From Angiostrongylus vasorum (Eukaryota > Nematoda > Chromadorea > Rhabditida > Metastrongylidae): a stretch of 64,000 nt of DNA. The translations under genes and the position numbers were made by a program. This document shows positions 25,693-40,690 of the stretch, piece after piece. Position 1 is the first letter of the stretch; every line of letters starts with the position of its first letter. The stretch spans positions 372,001-436,000 of the forward strand of contig JADANN010000245.1 in NCBI GenBank assembly GCA_018806985.1, read 5' to 3'. The notes under the pieces are model-generated. The model saw nothing but the letters and a program-made list of their open reading frames with translations, was not told where the DNA came from and ran no database searches.

Positions 25693-26780
25693 AATGATGA
25701 CGAGTTGATGGACGCAAGATCATCAGCAGAAGTGAACTTGTGCGTCTTGATAAGCAAGGACAGGACATATTGGTTAGTCGCTCTTTAGCTGAAAAGTAAC
25801 TAATGGCTCTCAACCCAATGCCTTTGCCGTGTTGAGCCACTCTCTATTTAATTTTAGGATCTGATTTCTACACTCTCTTTCAGAGGATAGCTGATAGTGG
25901 CAAACATCGTTCAGATGTTTTTCTTTTATCCTAACATCCAAATGATTAGGAACAACTACAAATCCTCTACCTCCTCCACCTTTATCACTAGTAGATAGTG
26001 GGGTAGATTTTGAATTTATAAGCTGTCTACCTTGGCGAATAGAACATTTTTTGTGCTTGTGTAAGGCTGAAGGTTAATTTTCTATAATATATCTGCAGAG
26101 ATTAACATTTAAAGTTCGTCCGAAAATAGGAGGGCAGCAGCGTCAAATTCGCGATTTGGTGGTGCTTGCGTAAAGAAAGCTGGTGGGAAAGGCACAAGTG
26201 GTAGTGCCCCTATTCGTATTTCGTTACCTAACATTTCTAGCCTAGACTTATAACGCAACTGATCTTGAAGTTCATTTAAACAGCACGTGGTTCTGCCACT
26301 GTCGTTTTAGAAATAGGTTGATTAGGCAAAAAACTCCGACCAAATTCTAACAGTGAACACGCATTTTAGGGAAGCGCTATGCCTCCTAACACAGTAACTC
26401 TGGATGATTTCGGTGCACACCGCATCTCACAGTTGTTAGTTAAAACGTGGGCAACGGTGGCGCTTTGTCTTCATCACTGTGGACGTGATAGATCTCCATA
26501 CTTTTTTCTTAACTTCTTATAAGTACCACAATGAATCTTGTTGGAAATAAATAGATTTCGGCTTAGCTACCACTCTCTTCCGAAGGTTATTCTCCAAATA
26601 ACTGAGCAGAGTGATTTTCTTTGTACACAAATTTGTTTAGTTGAGAAAACATTTTTGTTTTGTATGCATCACAATGAAATGCGTAGTAAATTTGTCTAGA
26701 TGCTCAGTATTTGTTGAGAATTCTCTAAGAAGCCGCATACTTCCTGTAATTTCCTAGGCTTGTTGAAATTAGGAATAATT
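25690..26780 (-). mobile_element. Penelope-like element fragment (N-terminal part)
   Basis: Minus-strand reading gives an N-terminal conserved block (EVCGFLENSQQILSI, about 26760-26700), then GGGGRGFVVVPNHLDVRIKE (about 25990-25930), LNREWLNTAKALG (about 25850-25810) and LAYQDAQVHF (about 25750). These align with the order seen in Penelope-like RTs before the VRPIISC motif. It is broken by stops and ends against a SINE-C end at about 25690. Confidence 0.65.
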
Positions 26781-26879
26781 TGGCATTTCAAGGAGTGACG
26801 GAGAAAGTGGATCAATTGTCGCATTAAGACGACTTTTTGTCCTAGTTATAAAAATCCAATAATGAGTGAAAGTTGAAGT

Positions 26880-27055
26880 TCGACAAAGTTCTCCTCTATA
26901 CACATAAGGCACAAAAGCACGTCGGTGACGATTTTGAAGTCCGGATCCTTATGCAGAAACCAAGAACATCAGCGTGCAAGACTCTTGAGGCGTTTTGGAT
27001 AAATTTCAAAAGTTCAAAGATCAACCGGAAAGACGAATGCCTCACTTAAAACACG
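26880..27055 (+). mobile_element. Penelope-like endonuclease C-terminal fragment
   Basis: Plus-strand reading gives THKAQKHVGDDFEVRIL then KTLEAFWINFKSSKINRKDE, matching the end of the GIY-YIG endonuclease region in the copies at 27880 and 13560. The sequence then abuts the mariner fragment. Confidence 0.6.
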
Positions 27056-27059
27056 TGAT

Positions 27060-27345
27060 CTAGCGCCTTATCACAAACAAATTGATTTTTCTGACCTGGA
27101 CGGGTTCCTCTTCTCTTGGTTCCTCTGCAAGTTCCCGAACAGTTTTGGATATTTTTTTGCCCCTTCCAAACCCTTCATTTTGTCATCCTCAACTACAGAA
27201 GGACGTCCACGAGGTCCTTCATCTTTAAGGTCTAATTCGTCACAACGAAATTTTCCAAGCGCATGTTGCACTGTGAGTTCACTAGCACTTGTTCCGTGCT
27301 CTGCCTCATTATTGTCTCGAGCCGTTTTATGGGTGCTAGTTTAAA
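27060..27345 (-). mobile_element. mariner transposase N-terminal fragment
   Basis: Minus-strand reading gives HEFKLAPIK, then after a frame change NEAEHGTSASELTVQHALGK, FRCDELDLKDEGPRGRPSVV and DDKMKGLE. This is the DNA-binding helix-turn-helix half of a mariner transposase (the GRPSVV motif). The catalytic half is absent and the frame is broken, so it is a relic. Confidence 0.7.
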
Positions 27346-27879
27346 CTCGTGAAGTAAACTGGTCAAAACCGGGGCTTTTAAATCTGAATTTCTAGCTTGT
27401 AAAATCTGTCTAGTCTAAAGTATATAATATGCCGTAACTAATGCATAAAGAAAGTGCATAAAGTAAGTCGTATATTGATGCTTAGTGCCACAGTATTCGA
27501 AGTAACTATTGCAAAAACGTGCTCAAGAAATGCGAAATTAAAAGCTATACATTGATTTATGAGCAATCACTACAATTCGCTAAGATTATGTGTAGTAAAG
27601 GGTTCAGCTATCTAATATATGGACTCGGCACGAGATAGGGATAGAGCTGAAACACTTATTACTCTTTTCAGTTCTATGGCTTTGATTTGTCTAAAAAATC
27701 AAACACTCAAAAACTACAATATAAAAATATCGAACATAAAGAGTTCGGTTTTGTTAATATGTAATCATTGGTCAGCAATAACTTCACGTCCTCTCTAATC
27801 ATCGTAGGGATTCCCAAACACCTCTCAGCGTTTGTGAGGGCCTACTGATGGATGAAGTCAATGGTCTTAGGTCAGTACT

Positions 27880-28590
27880 GGATTAGGTCAGTACTCTTAG
27901 GCGCCAGCTAGTTCGTAACCGCCTATATGACTGTCTATGTGAAACGCAAAATTGCATAATTTGCCCTAATGGTAGAGACGGTGATTGCATGAGTTCGGGT
28001 ACAGTTTATCTGGTTTACTGTAAGGCCTGCGGAGACGAATACATTGGCGAAATGGGTAGACCACTCTGCGTCCGTATAAAAGAACACCTAGTCGGCAAAC
28101 GTAAACCAAATACCCCACTAGGCACTCATAGGACCCAGAGACATAACGGGGAGGACTTTGAAGTACGGGTCACGACCTTCGTACAGGAATAGAGAACAGA
28201 AGCGCGCGAAACTCTCGAGGCCTTCTAGATCAATTCCAGAATTCCAAAAATGGACCGCTGGCAAGAATGCCTCATTATCACACGTGATAGTGGACAGTAT
28301 ATAAGCCTGTTATTCTGATGGGATGGCCACATTACGCTTCCATGTGAATTCTGTGCGGTTGGTCTGCACGCGACATACTCAGTGGAAGACTCATTGAAAG
28401 CGATGAGTGTGCAGAGAAGCTATTCTGTGTTCAATGTGATTGAAATCTTGGCTTAGCGTTTCCTCTGTTTGGTTATGGAGGTGTTTGGCCGAACAGATTG
28501 CTGTCAACTCGACCTTTCCAGGTTCTGAGGAAGGCGAAATCCGCCGAAACGTCAGCTTGTTCCTGAATAAAGAATAAAATAACACCTCGC
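27880..28590 (+). mobile_element. Penelope-like element 3' part with GIY-YIG endonuclease
   Basis: Linker LRRQLVRNRLYDCLCE, then an open 67-codon stretch (27989-28192) with the GIY-YIG nuclease core: TVYLVYCKACGDEYIG, then MGRPLCVRIKEHL and the downstream THRTQRHNGEDFEV. This nuclease makes the nick used to insert Penelope-like elements. One stop follows at 28190. A 3' UTR of about 320 bases ends in a hammerhead-like motif at 28516-28570 and an A-rich end. The RT part is missing, so it is 5' truncated. Confidence 0.78.
28516..28570 (+). ncRNA. Hammerhead-like ribozyme motif in Penelope-like 3' end
   Basis: CTGAGGA (28525-28531), a four-pair hairpin GGCG/CGCC, and GAAAC (28546-28550). The flanks CCAGG and CCTG can pair as the closing stem. 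The order CUGANGA, stem II, GAAA is the hammerhead core, and hammerhead motifs with very short stem III are known in Penelope-like elements. One extra A sits between the core and stem II in all copies here. Cleavage activity is not shown. Confidence 0.5.
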
Positions 28591-28679
28591 GTCTGCTAAA
28601 CAAGAAGAATATAAAGAATTATAAGTCGATAGTTCTACTACTACTTCTAATGTGATTTGTTAGAATTTTGTTGACTTTG

Positions 28680-28775
28680 GTGGGACAAGAAGCTCGGTTA
28701 GCTCAGGGTGTGAGGGCGATCCATTGAAACGTAGGGCACACCTAGCCATTGTGCCACACCCTCGCTTATGCGTTC
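28680..28775 (-). mobile_element. SINE-B head fragment
   Basis: Minus strand: A box TGGCACAATGG followed by GAGCTAACCGAGCTTCTT, matching GAGCTCACCGAGCCTCTC in the copy at 50955. From the plus strand it superficially looks like a tRNA (TTAGCTCAGGG). Confidence 0.45.
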
Positions 28776-28956
28776 AGCTCAGCAACAAAGATAATTCGAC
28801 AATATTTCTCACCACTGCATCTGCGAAAAAGACCTCTGCCCTTGCCGGTCTAGAAACTACTACGCAAAATATTATTCCTCGGTGTCATGTAGGTCACGAA
28901 CAATTTTTATTGACGGAATTATGTACAGAACAAAGAAACAGTCACAACGAAAAATA

Positions 28957-32966
<4,010 letters not shown>

Positions 32967-34327
32967 CTTCAAAAAGAGAAATTGCTCAACGAGATTTGTT
33001 TAACGTCCATGTGAAGGATGAACTGTGCGGTATGTAAAACATTTGCATCTGCAATTCAACAAAACAACTGATTTGTTCCCCTGGAAAACGACTGTTTTCA
33101 ATTCATGTCGTTTTTCAGTTTCCTTGAAAATAAAGCCTAAGACAACCTTACTTTAGCAAACCCTTTAGGCTTCGATATCGCTACTGCTTTTACTTTAAAA
33201 TCTTGGATTTTGTTCGCTTGTTTTAATGGAACTTAGCAAATATTCACGAAAAAAAAACCAAGGTTTCTGGCTATCGTTTGTACAGCAAGTAATTGGTTCA
33301 ATAGCAATGTTATCGCTTTTAAGAGGTAATTTCCCACATTTAAATTGCCCAAAAAAACTATTTTTGGTCCAATAAGCGTTTTTTAAGCAAAGTATTCCAA
33401 ACTGCGTAGAATTTTACCAAAGGTGGTGTAGGCTTTCACATGCATCATTCCGTATAACCAGTTAATTCATTCTTTATCGTGAAGTGATCGTAAAATCGAG
33501 GCAATGGAGAAATTAACGGAATCATAGTTCGGAGTTGACAATTTTAAGAAGTCCTTCTGGCAAAACCCCTATTCGTTTACATAAGCCTTAGTTATTTAAC
33601 CGTAAAGAATCATATAAATCCATGTATACAGAACGATATATGGACTTCAGTCTCTTCAATTTCTTTTGATTGCTTTTCTGAATTCCCGGCCACTTTGCAT
33701 TTCTTTCGAATGGTGTGAATAAGCTGTGCCCAAATAGAAAGTAATTTTTAATGCAACCAGTAGGAAGTTAAGTGAAGTGTGTAAAGAATGCGCATCGTCA
33801 GTGTATCTGTTGATGAACACCTTGCGAGTGCGTGCTGATAACACCAGCCATTGCTGCATGTGACGTGTCTCGTCTGATCGAATGGCACACCGATCACTCA
33901 CCACATTAAGACCATTTAAATGACAGCTTGAAAACTAAGGATTGGGCTGAAAGAGTGGGTGAAATTGACAGGAATTGATCGACAACCACATCTTCGACGC
34001 CACAGAGACAATAAAAGGAAAAGCGGAATATGTATCGGTCACTATATCTAGCTTGACTGTAAAATTACTAAGTCTCTGAAAAAGAAAGTCAAAATTATGC
34101 ACTAAAGTCCGACTATCCAATGCTTTGCAAACAATAAAGGATAGTTACAAGGATTTCACTCACGTTCCTTTTTCAATATCCGTTCATCTGCATGCCAAGC
34201 AGGCCAGATATCATCAAGAACAACTATCATAAATATCGTCATTGAACTTTTTTCATACTCTTCTTCGACTTCTATTGAAGAAATACGAAAATTTTAATCA
34301 ACAGCAGGAGAAAATGCTAAGGGATGA

Positions 34328-34600
34328 AGCGTTCGGTGTTGATCAATCCGTGCAGGACGGGCCATGCTTTAGTTTTCATTAAGGATCGTTAGAGGTGATT
34401 GAATAAATGCCTCAACTATACAATGACTTATGGTGGCCTAAGGATGTACCAAATGAGAGCCGTTAACATTCCAGATCAATAGTAGCAATTTAATGACCAC
34501 GGAGGAATGGGAAGCTTGGTGAACCCTGGATGCGATAGCGGACCAACGACAGTGTTTTGAATAGTACTCTCAACTACTACGCTATACGCGCACCTAGGAG
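34328..34600 (-). mobile_element. SINE-A copy, diverged
   Basis: Reverse-oriented: GAAGCTTGGTGAACCCTGG, GAGGTGATTGAATAAATG and GGTGTTGATCAATCC on the plus strand. The head GCGCGTATAGCGTAGTAGTT on the minus strand has an A-box match. Confidence 0.6.
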
Positions 34601-35374
34601 GATGTTTTTTGATTGGTGATGATATCAAAATGAAAAATGAAACAGCATTTAGAAAAGTGCCATGAAAAAGAACCAAATTAGAATTTTGATTTATCCACAC
34701 TCTTCAATTGTAGAAGAAGAATTAAGAAAAGAAAATAATTCTTAACCAATATGAATCAACAAAACAAGAAACACACCGTTTTTCTGTCGCCGGTCGTAAT
34801 GATTTCACAGCTGATTGAAGGTAGTCTTGGCATTATTGAGCAATTTTTTGAAAACAAAAATATCATACTTGAACGTTTCTAGCAACAATTTGGTGTGTTA
34901 AATATTGGCATGACCGTTTCACTAAGGTATGAAGGTTATAATAATGAGCAACTGTTAAGTGAGTCGAGCGACAATGAGGCTTAGTAAGACGGAAACCTAT
35001 TCGAAGCACAAAAAGCAGAAAAGTAAACAAAACGCGAAAAAGGATGTTCTTCAAGAAAATGGAAAAAGCGAGCACCATATGTATGCATGACGTATATAAA
35101 ATAGTACAAATATATATACATGCACATATGTATTTGTATATATGCATATGAAATAATGTTGGCATCATTGTAGCGATGCTTACTTCTCTCATGGGGACAT
35201 ATACCACGAGCTACTCTAAACAGCTTCTCATGTTCTCACAGTCACCTTATTACACGTACACCTATGTACAAATCAGTAACGTAACAATTAGGAGAGACAA
35301 TATCGATCAATGTTACAAGGTGAAGACATGGTCGCTATGGTTTTGAACATCCAAGAAAAAGTGTTCCATACCAG

Positions 35375-35435
35375 TATTATATATATACATACATATATAT
35401 ATACACACAAATATATATATATATATATATGTATA
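35375..35435. repeat. AT/AC dinucleotide-rich microsatellite
   Basis: Imperfect TATATA/CATACATA/CACACA runs. A looser run of the same kind lies at 35100-35155. Open frames rich in Tyr, Ile and Cys here are artefacts. Confidence 0.85.
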
Positions 35436-37074
35436 TGGTGACAAAGTGAGAACCGTTGCACCGAAATGGAATGAAAGCACCCTCGCACTAAGGACAATAA
35501 AGATTTCATGAGAAGGCCTTATCAATGCTATCACATGGACAAAATAGTAGTGCACTCACATGGCAATGGCCAAATCAATCCTCCACAAGAAAAACCACTG
35601 AAGACTCAACGAGGTTGGCTTTTCTTTTCCTAATACTACCAGCTGTGTGAGTTTTAAATTAACGATGAAATTGTCATGTTAAAGCTAAGGATCAGCTTTG
35701 TGCTTCCGTTGCGATCGTGCTATCTTAAGCTCTTTTTGAAACATTTTCAATAGTACAGCACTTTCAAGTGCAGAGTTTTACTCTAACCAGATTATGGTCT
35801 TTCACTATGGAGCAAATAGTGGTCTCGTCACCATCAGTGTTGCTTAATTGTTTCAATATTTATTTACTGATCTGAAACAGAAGGCTTCATCATCGTTTTT
35901 CGTCGTAGCGCTTCACAATGTTAAACATGTAAGTTGAATGGAATGAATCATACTTGTATAACACACAGAAATATAAGTGGAACGACATCAAAACGGTGGA
36001 CACGTAGGAAAAGCCCATAAAAATTAGAAAATGACTGCGACTTGGCATCCAATCATTTCAACGAAAAAGAAGTTAGTTTGTTCAGATTGAAGCAATCCAA
36101 AGAGAACAGCAATGAAAACTGAGCAAGACACTACGAAAGCGACAATTTCCAGACAATTTGCGTAGCACAAATGAAGAATTCTGCACACATGAGCGTGCAG
36201 TGAAATTTTACACTTTGTTGATAACGAACTGATGATGGAACACTGTCCTCTTCTGCGTGATACTGTTTTTTACAACCCGTGTTATAAGCATCCATACATT
36301 GGAAAACCACATCGTTAACGTCAAAACCCTCTATTATTCTTCGAATCCGGCAGCTATTAAACCAAAACTGCTCTTTCTATTCAAAACAGATGTCTTGCTG
36401 CAACGTCCGTGATACTTCTTCTATCGCTTTTACCTAAAGTTTGAAATAACGAACATTAACTCTGAAGACGGTGCTAACGATTCTTCTTTAATATCGATAG
36501 ATTCCTTCTTTTTTCATCTTCCTCTTAAACTTTCTACCAAGTTTTTTCCTTAACAGAAGCAACAAGTCATCAACAATATCATTGATATACCTCATTTATC
36601 GAACACAATGAAATCACTGCGCGTATTTCTGAGGATCGCTTCTTCCGCCGTAGGTGTGACGAAGTGGTGGTAGTTGCCGCTTTGGTGCCTTAACAGACAA
36701 CTAATTATTAGCACGTAAGTAATTGTTCAGACTATAGGAAGCCTCTCAATGGCCCTTATCCACTTTTCTACCTCATTATGAAATCAGAATTGTGGTGAAA
36801 GAGGATGCCATGAATGAGAAAACGTTGTTTAATTGGACTCTACCTAATCTTTGCTCTTGAAACCCTTCAATATCGGTATCAATACTCTATCTGCTATTTC
36901 AGTAGCATTCAAAACGCAAATGCCACCGCAATCTCACCACCTTATTCTAGTTCGAATAAATTTGCTGTACTTTGCTTTATTGTCGTTTTTCATGCCATTT
37001 TATTAATCCACAAAGATTATTAACTAAGTGAGAACAAAACACAATCCTAGAACTTCTGGAAGAATAGAGTTTAT

Positions 37075-37245
37075 TGTATCATACCCTTCTATGAGAAAAA
37101 AAATAGGCAGTAAATAAAAAAGTAAATCCATTGTGATTTATATTACGGCTTCAGCGTAACTAGGTTTAAAGCCGATTTTTGCTTCACAGATAAATCTCGT
37201 TGAGGGGTGACTGCTGATAGCACCTATTGAGTTTTGTATAGTTTA
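37075..37245 (+). mobile_element. SINE-C fragment
   Basis: The tail AGGCAGTAAATAAAAAAGTA is followed by CGGCTTCAGCGTAACTAGGT and GTTGAGGGGTGACTGCTGAT. Head absent. Confidence 0.55.
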
Positions 37246-38203
37246 GGCATCAGTGCCGCGGAAGTCGTATAAAGAAAATTTCGAAAAAAGCTTTTTTTAG
37301 CCAAACGTTTTTATCAGACGTGTAGCAGAAATTATTCGAAAGCGATTTTATTCCGGAAAAAAATCTTCTTTGTGATCTGCTCTTTCTTATCGACAACTCC
37401 CTTCAGCAATTCAAGAAATTTTTTACTTCCGTTTTCTTAAGCTAAGTTCTCTTTTAAAATAGATCGCTTATGGTGCTTATAGCAAGAAATGGAGCCCTTT
37501 GCTTTCCTGTTCTTTGTCGTTTTAAGTTTGTTAAAATTATATGATATTAGATAGATTTATCTAAGCAAATGCTTTTTCAAAGTTTCCTTAAGAGCTTTTT
37601 TTCATATATTTAATAAACACTAAGAAAAAAATCTGAATCTATCAAAATTTTACCGATAAAGGTGCTTCTCTTTCGCTTAGTGATATCGTTGGTGGTCCAA
37701 TCGGTCGAGCTACCGATATCGAGAAACCGGTTTCTTGTGAACGCTTCACAAAATACGCACACCAAAACTCTGTCACCTAAAGTACGCCAAGTAAATATTT
37801 CAGTGATTTTATCGAAGGACGGATTTCTTAAGGGACTGCACTCTTGAGGGTGTTGATAGATCTTTTGCCTATAAAGAGCCATTCCAATCATCCTGATGTA
37901 ACAGCTCTTTTGCCGAAGTGCTCTGAATGATCCACCAATTTTTTTCAATACATTTTATTGAGATGCTATACCTATGGACTACTCAAAACTTTGTCAATTA
38001 GATTTGTATTTTTACAACCACGAGGTCAGCTCTATTTGTTAACTCTCGATCCGCCTTCATTTTTGGTCGAGTTTCCAACTTATTTACTACGCTTTTTTGT
38101 ATTTAAACAAGACGCTACAAACAACTCAGATGACATTTACTTGAAAAAACAGCGTCAAAGTGCTAGCCTCCGGTGGCTGGACCTTAATTGAAAACTACCA
38201 ATA
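37246..38203. other. No supported gene; one 112-codon minus-strand frame
   Basis: The frame 37948-37610 (-) reads GSFRALRQKSCYIRMIGM and SFDKITEIFTWRTLGDR. It is plausible coding sequence downstream of the membrane-protein gene, but no splice context or family supports it. Confidence 0.4.
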
Positions 38204-39326
38204 TCAAGACAAAACCATATTTCGTCTTCTGCTTTGAAGCTGTAAAAACCAATACCGTTATCAAACAATAACTGTACTAACCGTGGAATAAATCCAAAAA
38301 ACTACTAGTAAAGTGACAATCACCAATCCAGCTATGTAAGCAGCGTTATTCTCTTCCGAGACAATGGAAAGTCCAAAAATAACGATTAAGCAAAGCAGAA
38401 CGCCTGTGCCAAAAAAATCTGTAAAAACTTGTTTCTCTGTAGTTGTTCTAGTCCATAATTATGTAGATCACACTTAGTAATCCTTAGTTTAGGGCTGAAA
38501 AAAAAGCCAGTACAATAAATAGGATCGTTCACGTCAAGAGTGCACAAATTCTTCACGGTATTAAAGCCGTCAACGTTTTAAAAAAACGATCAGTTATGTT
38601 ACACTGGACTCGCCCATGATTAATTCTTAATTTATCAGTGAAAAGTAATTTTGGAGATACGGCTACTCTATAGATATGAAGGACTAAGCGTTCCCATATG
38701 TTATTGTCAGTCAACAAGCCAATATGATTAAGCGGTTGGCATGAGGAATGCTCGTTGAACTGCTGTCACAATTTTCATTGCTTTAGGCTTATCGCTTATT
38801 GAGTGCTGAATTTGGTAATAATAAGAACGAACCTTAGAATGAGATGTGGCAGGAAAAAATCGCCAGCGAATGTTCTTGATTCCATAGAAGACAAGGTTGA
38901 TGGCAACGATCTGTGCAATCGCCCACGTCAACCAAAGAATACTAAGATCGCACATCAACTGTCGCAAATAAGTGACCACTCTAAATTAAAAAAAAGTAAT
39001 CACAGCTAAAACAACAGCAATGTTCTTCTCATTTCTCCCATTCGACACTGCTGATTTCTGATATTTCAGGGATGTGACAGCGTTTTTTAGTTGTTTTTGC
39101 CCATTTAGGTAAGAATATTGCAATTCTTCTCACACTTTCACGGTTCACATGCTCTCTAAACTCATACTCACCCAAAATCCGTTCAGCAACGTTGGCCGAT
39201 CATTAGCTCTAGTCCCAAAAAGGATGAATAGAATGAAGAGCTTATAGAAGGCAGACAGCAGAAATATTGCGCAAAGGTTACCGATGCAGCATAGGTCTCC
39301 TACTTCTCTAACAACGCAGTAATGCT
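38204..39326 (-). CDS. Multi-pass membrane protein exons (nematode four-helix type), C-terminal part
   Basis: Exons read on the minus strand: 39326-39172 (a helix around GNLCAIFLLSAFYKLFILF, then RPTLLNGFW); an exon from 38978 or 38980 to roughly 38830 (helix around LSILWLTWAIAQIVAINL); 38418-38282 (two hydrophobic stretches ending FWIYST); and 38239-38204 (a short basic tail, LQSRRRNMVLS, then TGA). Three to four membrane helices followed by a positive cytosolic tail resemble the small nematode-specific four-helix membrane proteins. Acceptors TTTTTACAG precede the last two exons. The exon 2/3 junction is in phase only with a GTATGA donor a few bases after 39172, and the end of the third exon is not settled. 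Function unknown. The exon at 50196-50064 may be its N-terminus. Confidence 0.5.
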
Positions 39327-40149
39327 CTGTAATTTGATACTTCGAGTTGTGATAGTTAACACAGGCAAACGGAACCGGTAGGAACGATTAATTTATCCCC
39401 TCGTTCTCATTTGGAGACAGGGAGAAAATTTCTACCTAAAAAAGTCGTGGATGATCTTCTCTATTGTCTATCTTGAGGCAAGGGATATACACTTTGCTGC
39501 TAAGGTCGACCACGATCGCACTGAAGTTGGGAAAATGTTGATAACCGCGGCTCAAACTCTCTTCAATTACTGTAACTTTAGGTTAGTCTGTTGTAGCTCT
39601 ATTCTTGAGATCTTTCTTTACCGCTTTTTTTGTACAGATCAGAAAGCAGACCAGTAAGTTAACAGCTCTTTGCTGCTCGTGCAACCCCATATTAGCGAGT
39701 CCTCTCGGGTGTTTATGGAGGCAGTCAAAATTGGTAAATCCAAAACTGTCGGTTTTTTCTACTGCTTCGGGTGTTACCCAATAATGAGATCACCATCAAA
39801 AGTGGGTAGGAAGTGAAGGAAGTAAATCGCAGCCTTTTGCATGGGTTAGTCCGATTTCACGTATAACACAGAGTGATAGCGACATCGGTTCGGCAGAATA
39901 CTCACTAATTAATTAAAAGGTCAATTTCTTCCATGCACTGCTCGTTCAAATACATTCACGTCCAGTTTTGTAAGCTGTATGTCAAGAAGTTATAACAGGC
40001 TAATTATGCTCCCAGAAGGCTTTACAGCCTTTTCTAGAGTACGCTTGGAGAACGATTGTTGGAAGCAACACAACCAAAATAAGTGGGCCTTCTTTCCCCG
40101 ACTTCAAAGAAGCGTTTAATAAGGCAGCGTTGCTTAGGGCTACAAGGAA

Positions 40150-40690
40150 GGGTTGTCAAAATTTCAGGGTCATTCTAGGCTGCTTAAATCGCAGAGGAGT
40201 AAAGTGACGAACAATCTGAATTTATAACACATGAACACGAACATCTGTGTCCTCGAAAGAAGACTAGATTATGCAAATAAGAATGATAAGGTGCAACGTT
40301 GTCAGATTAGCCGAGGCAAAAAGTCGCCACCCATTTAACACCGTCTATGACATCGGAGAAGAACTGTTTCTCAGAACATGCGACTGTGGAGGAATCGACA
40401 GCGCCGGCATTTTCGTCAACACGAGCTTGGCCGTGAAAAGCGATTCATTCGAACATCTAGCAACCCAAATAGAAGAGTTGCGGTTGAGGAGATGCGTATC
40501 AACACCAGTTTTGAATATCTTCTTATTCTACGCTCCGACATCAATCTATGACGTAGACGAAGTCGAAGCGTACTATACTGACTTGCAGAAGTTGCACGGA
40601 GAACACTAAACATCCTTTGAGGTCACCTCTGAGAATTTCATCGCTGAGATTAGACCGAGAAGAAACTCTGAAAACCGTCAAATTGGAACA
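40150..40690 (+). mobile_element. Left half of an older RTE copy: endonuclease domain
   Basis: A plus-strand endonuclease segment with [28 protein letters not shown] and FYAPTSIYDVDEVEA, open for 112 codons from 40271. It stops abruptly at the target duplication of the antisense RTE and continues at 44051, where the reading resumes at the homologous point (FHDEKDHTIVN). The two halves are therefore one element. The start is approximate. Confidence 0.85.

Larger units (their letters stand above)
32967..37074. other. Mostly empty; should contain the SGK first exon and promoter
   Basis: The missing SGK 5' exon should lie to the right of 32966. Minus-strand frames at 33656-33904 and 33935-34120 are candidates but show no PX strand or clear donor. 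The rest is A/T-rich with one SINE-A and microsatellite sequence. Confidence 0.5.

Noticed and set aside
28690..28740. TTAGCTCAGGG looks like a tRNA A box
   Set aside because: No B box or cloverleaf follows; the minus strand matches a SINE-B head instead.
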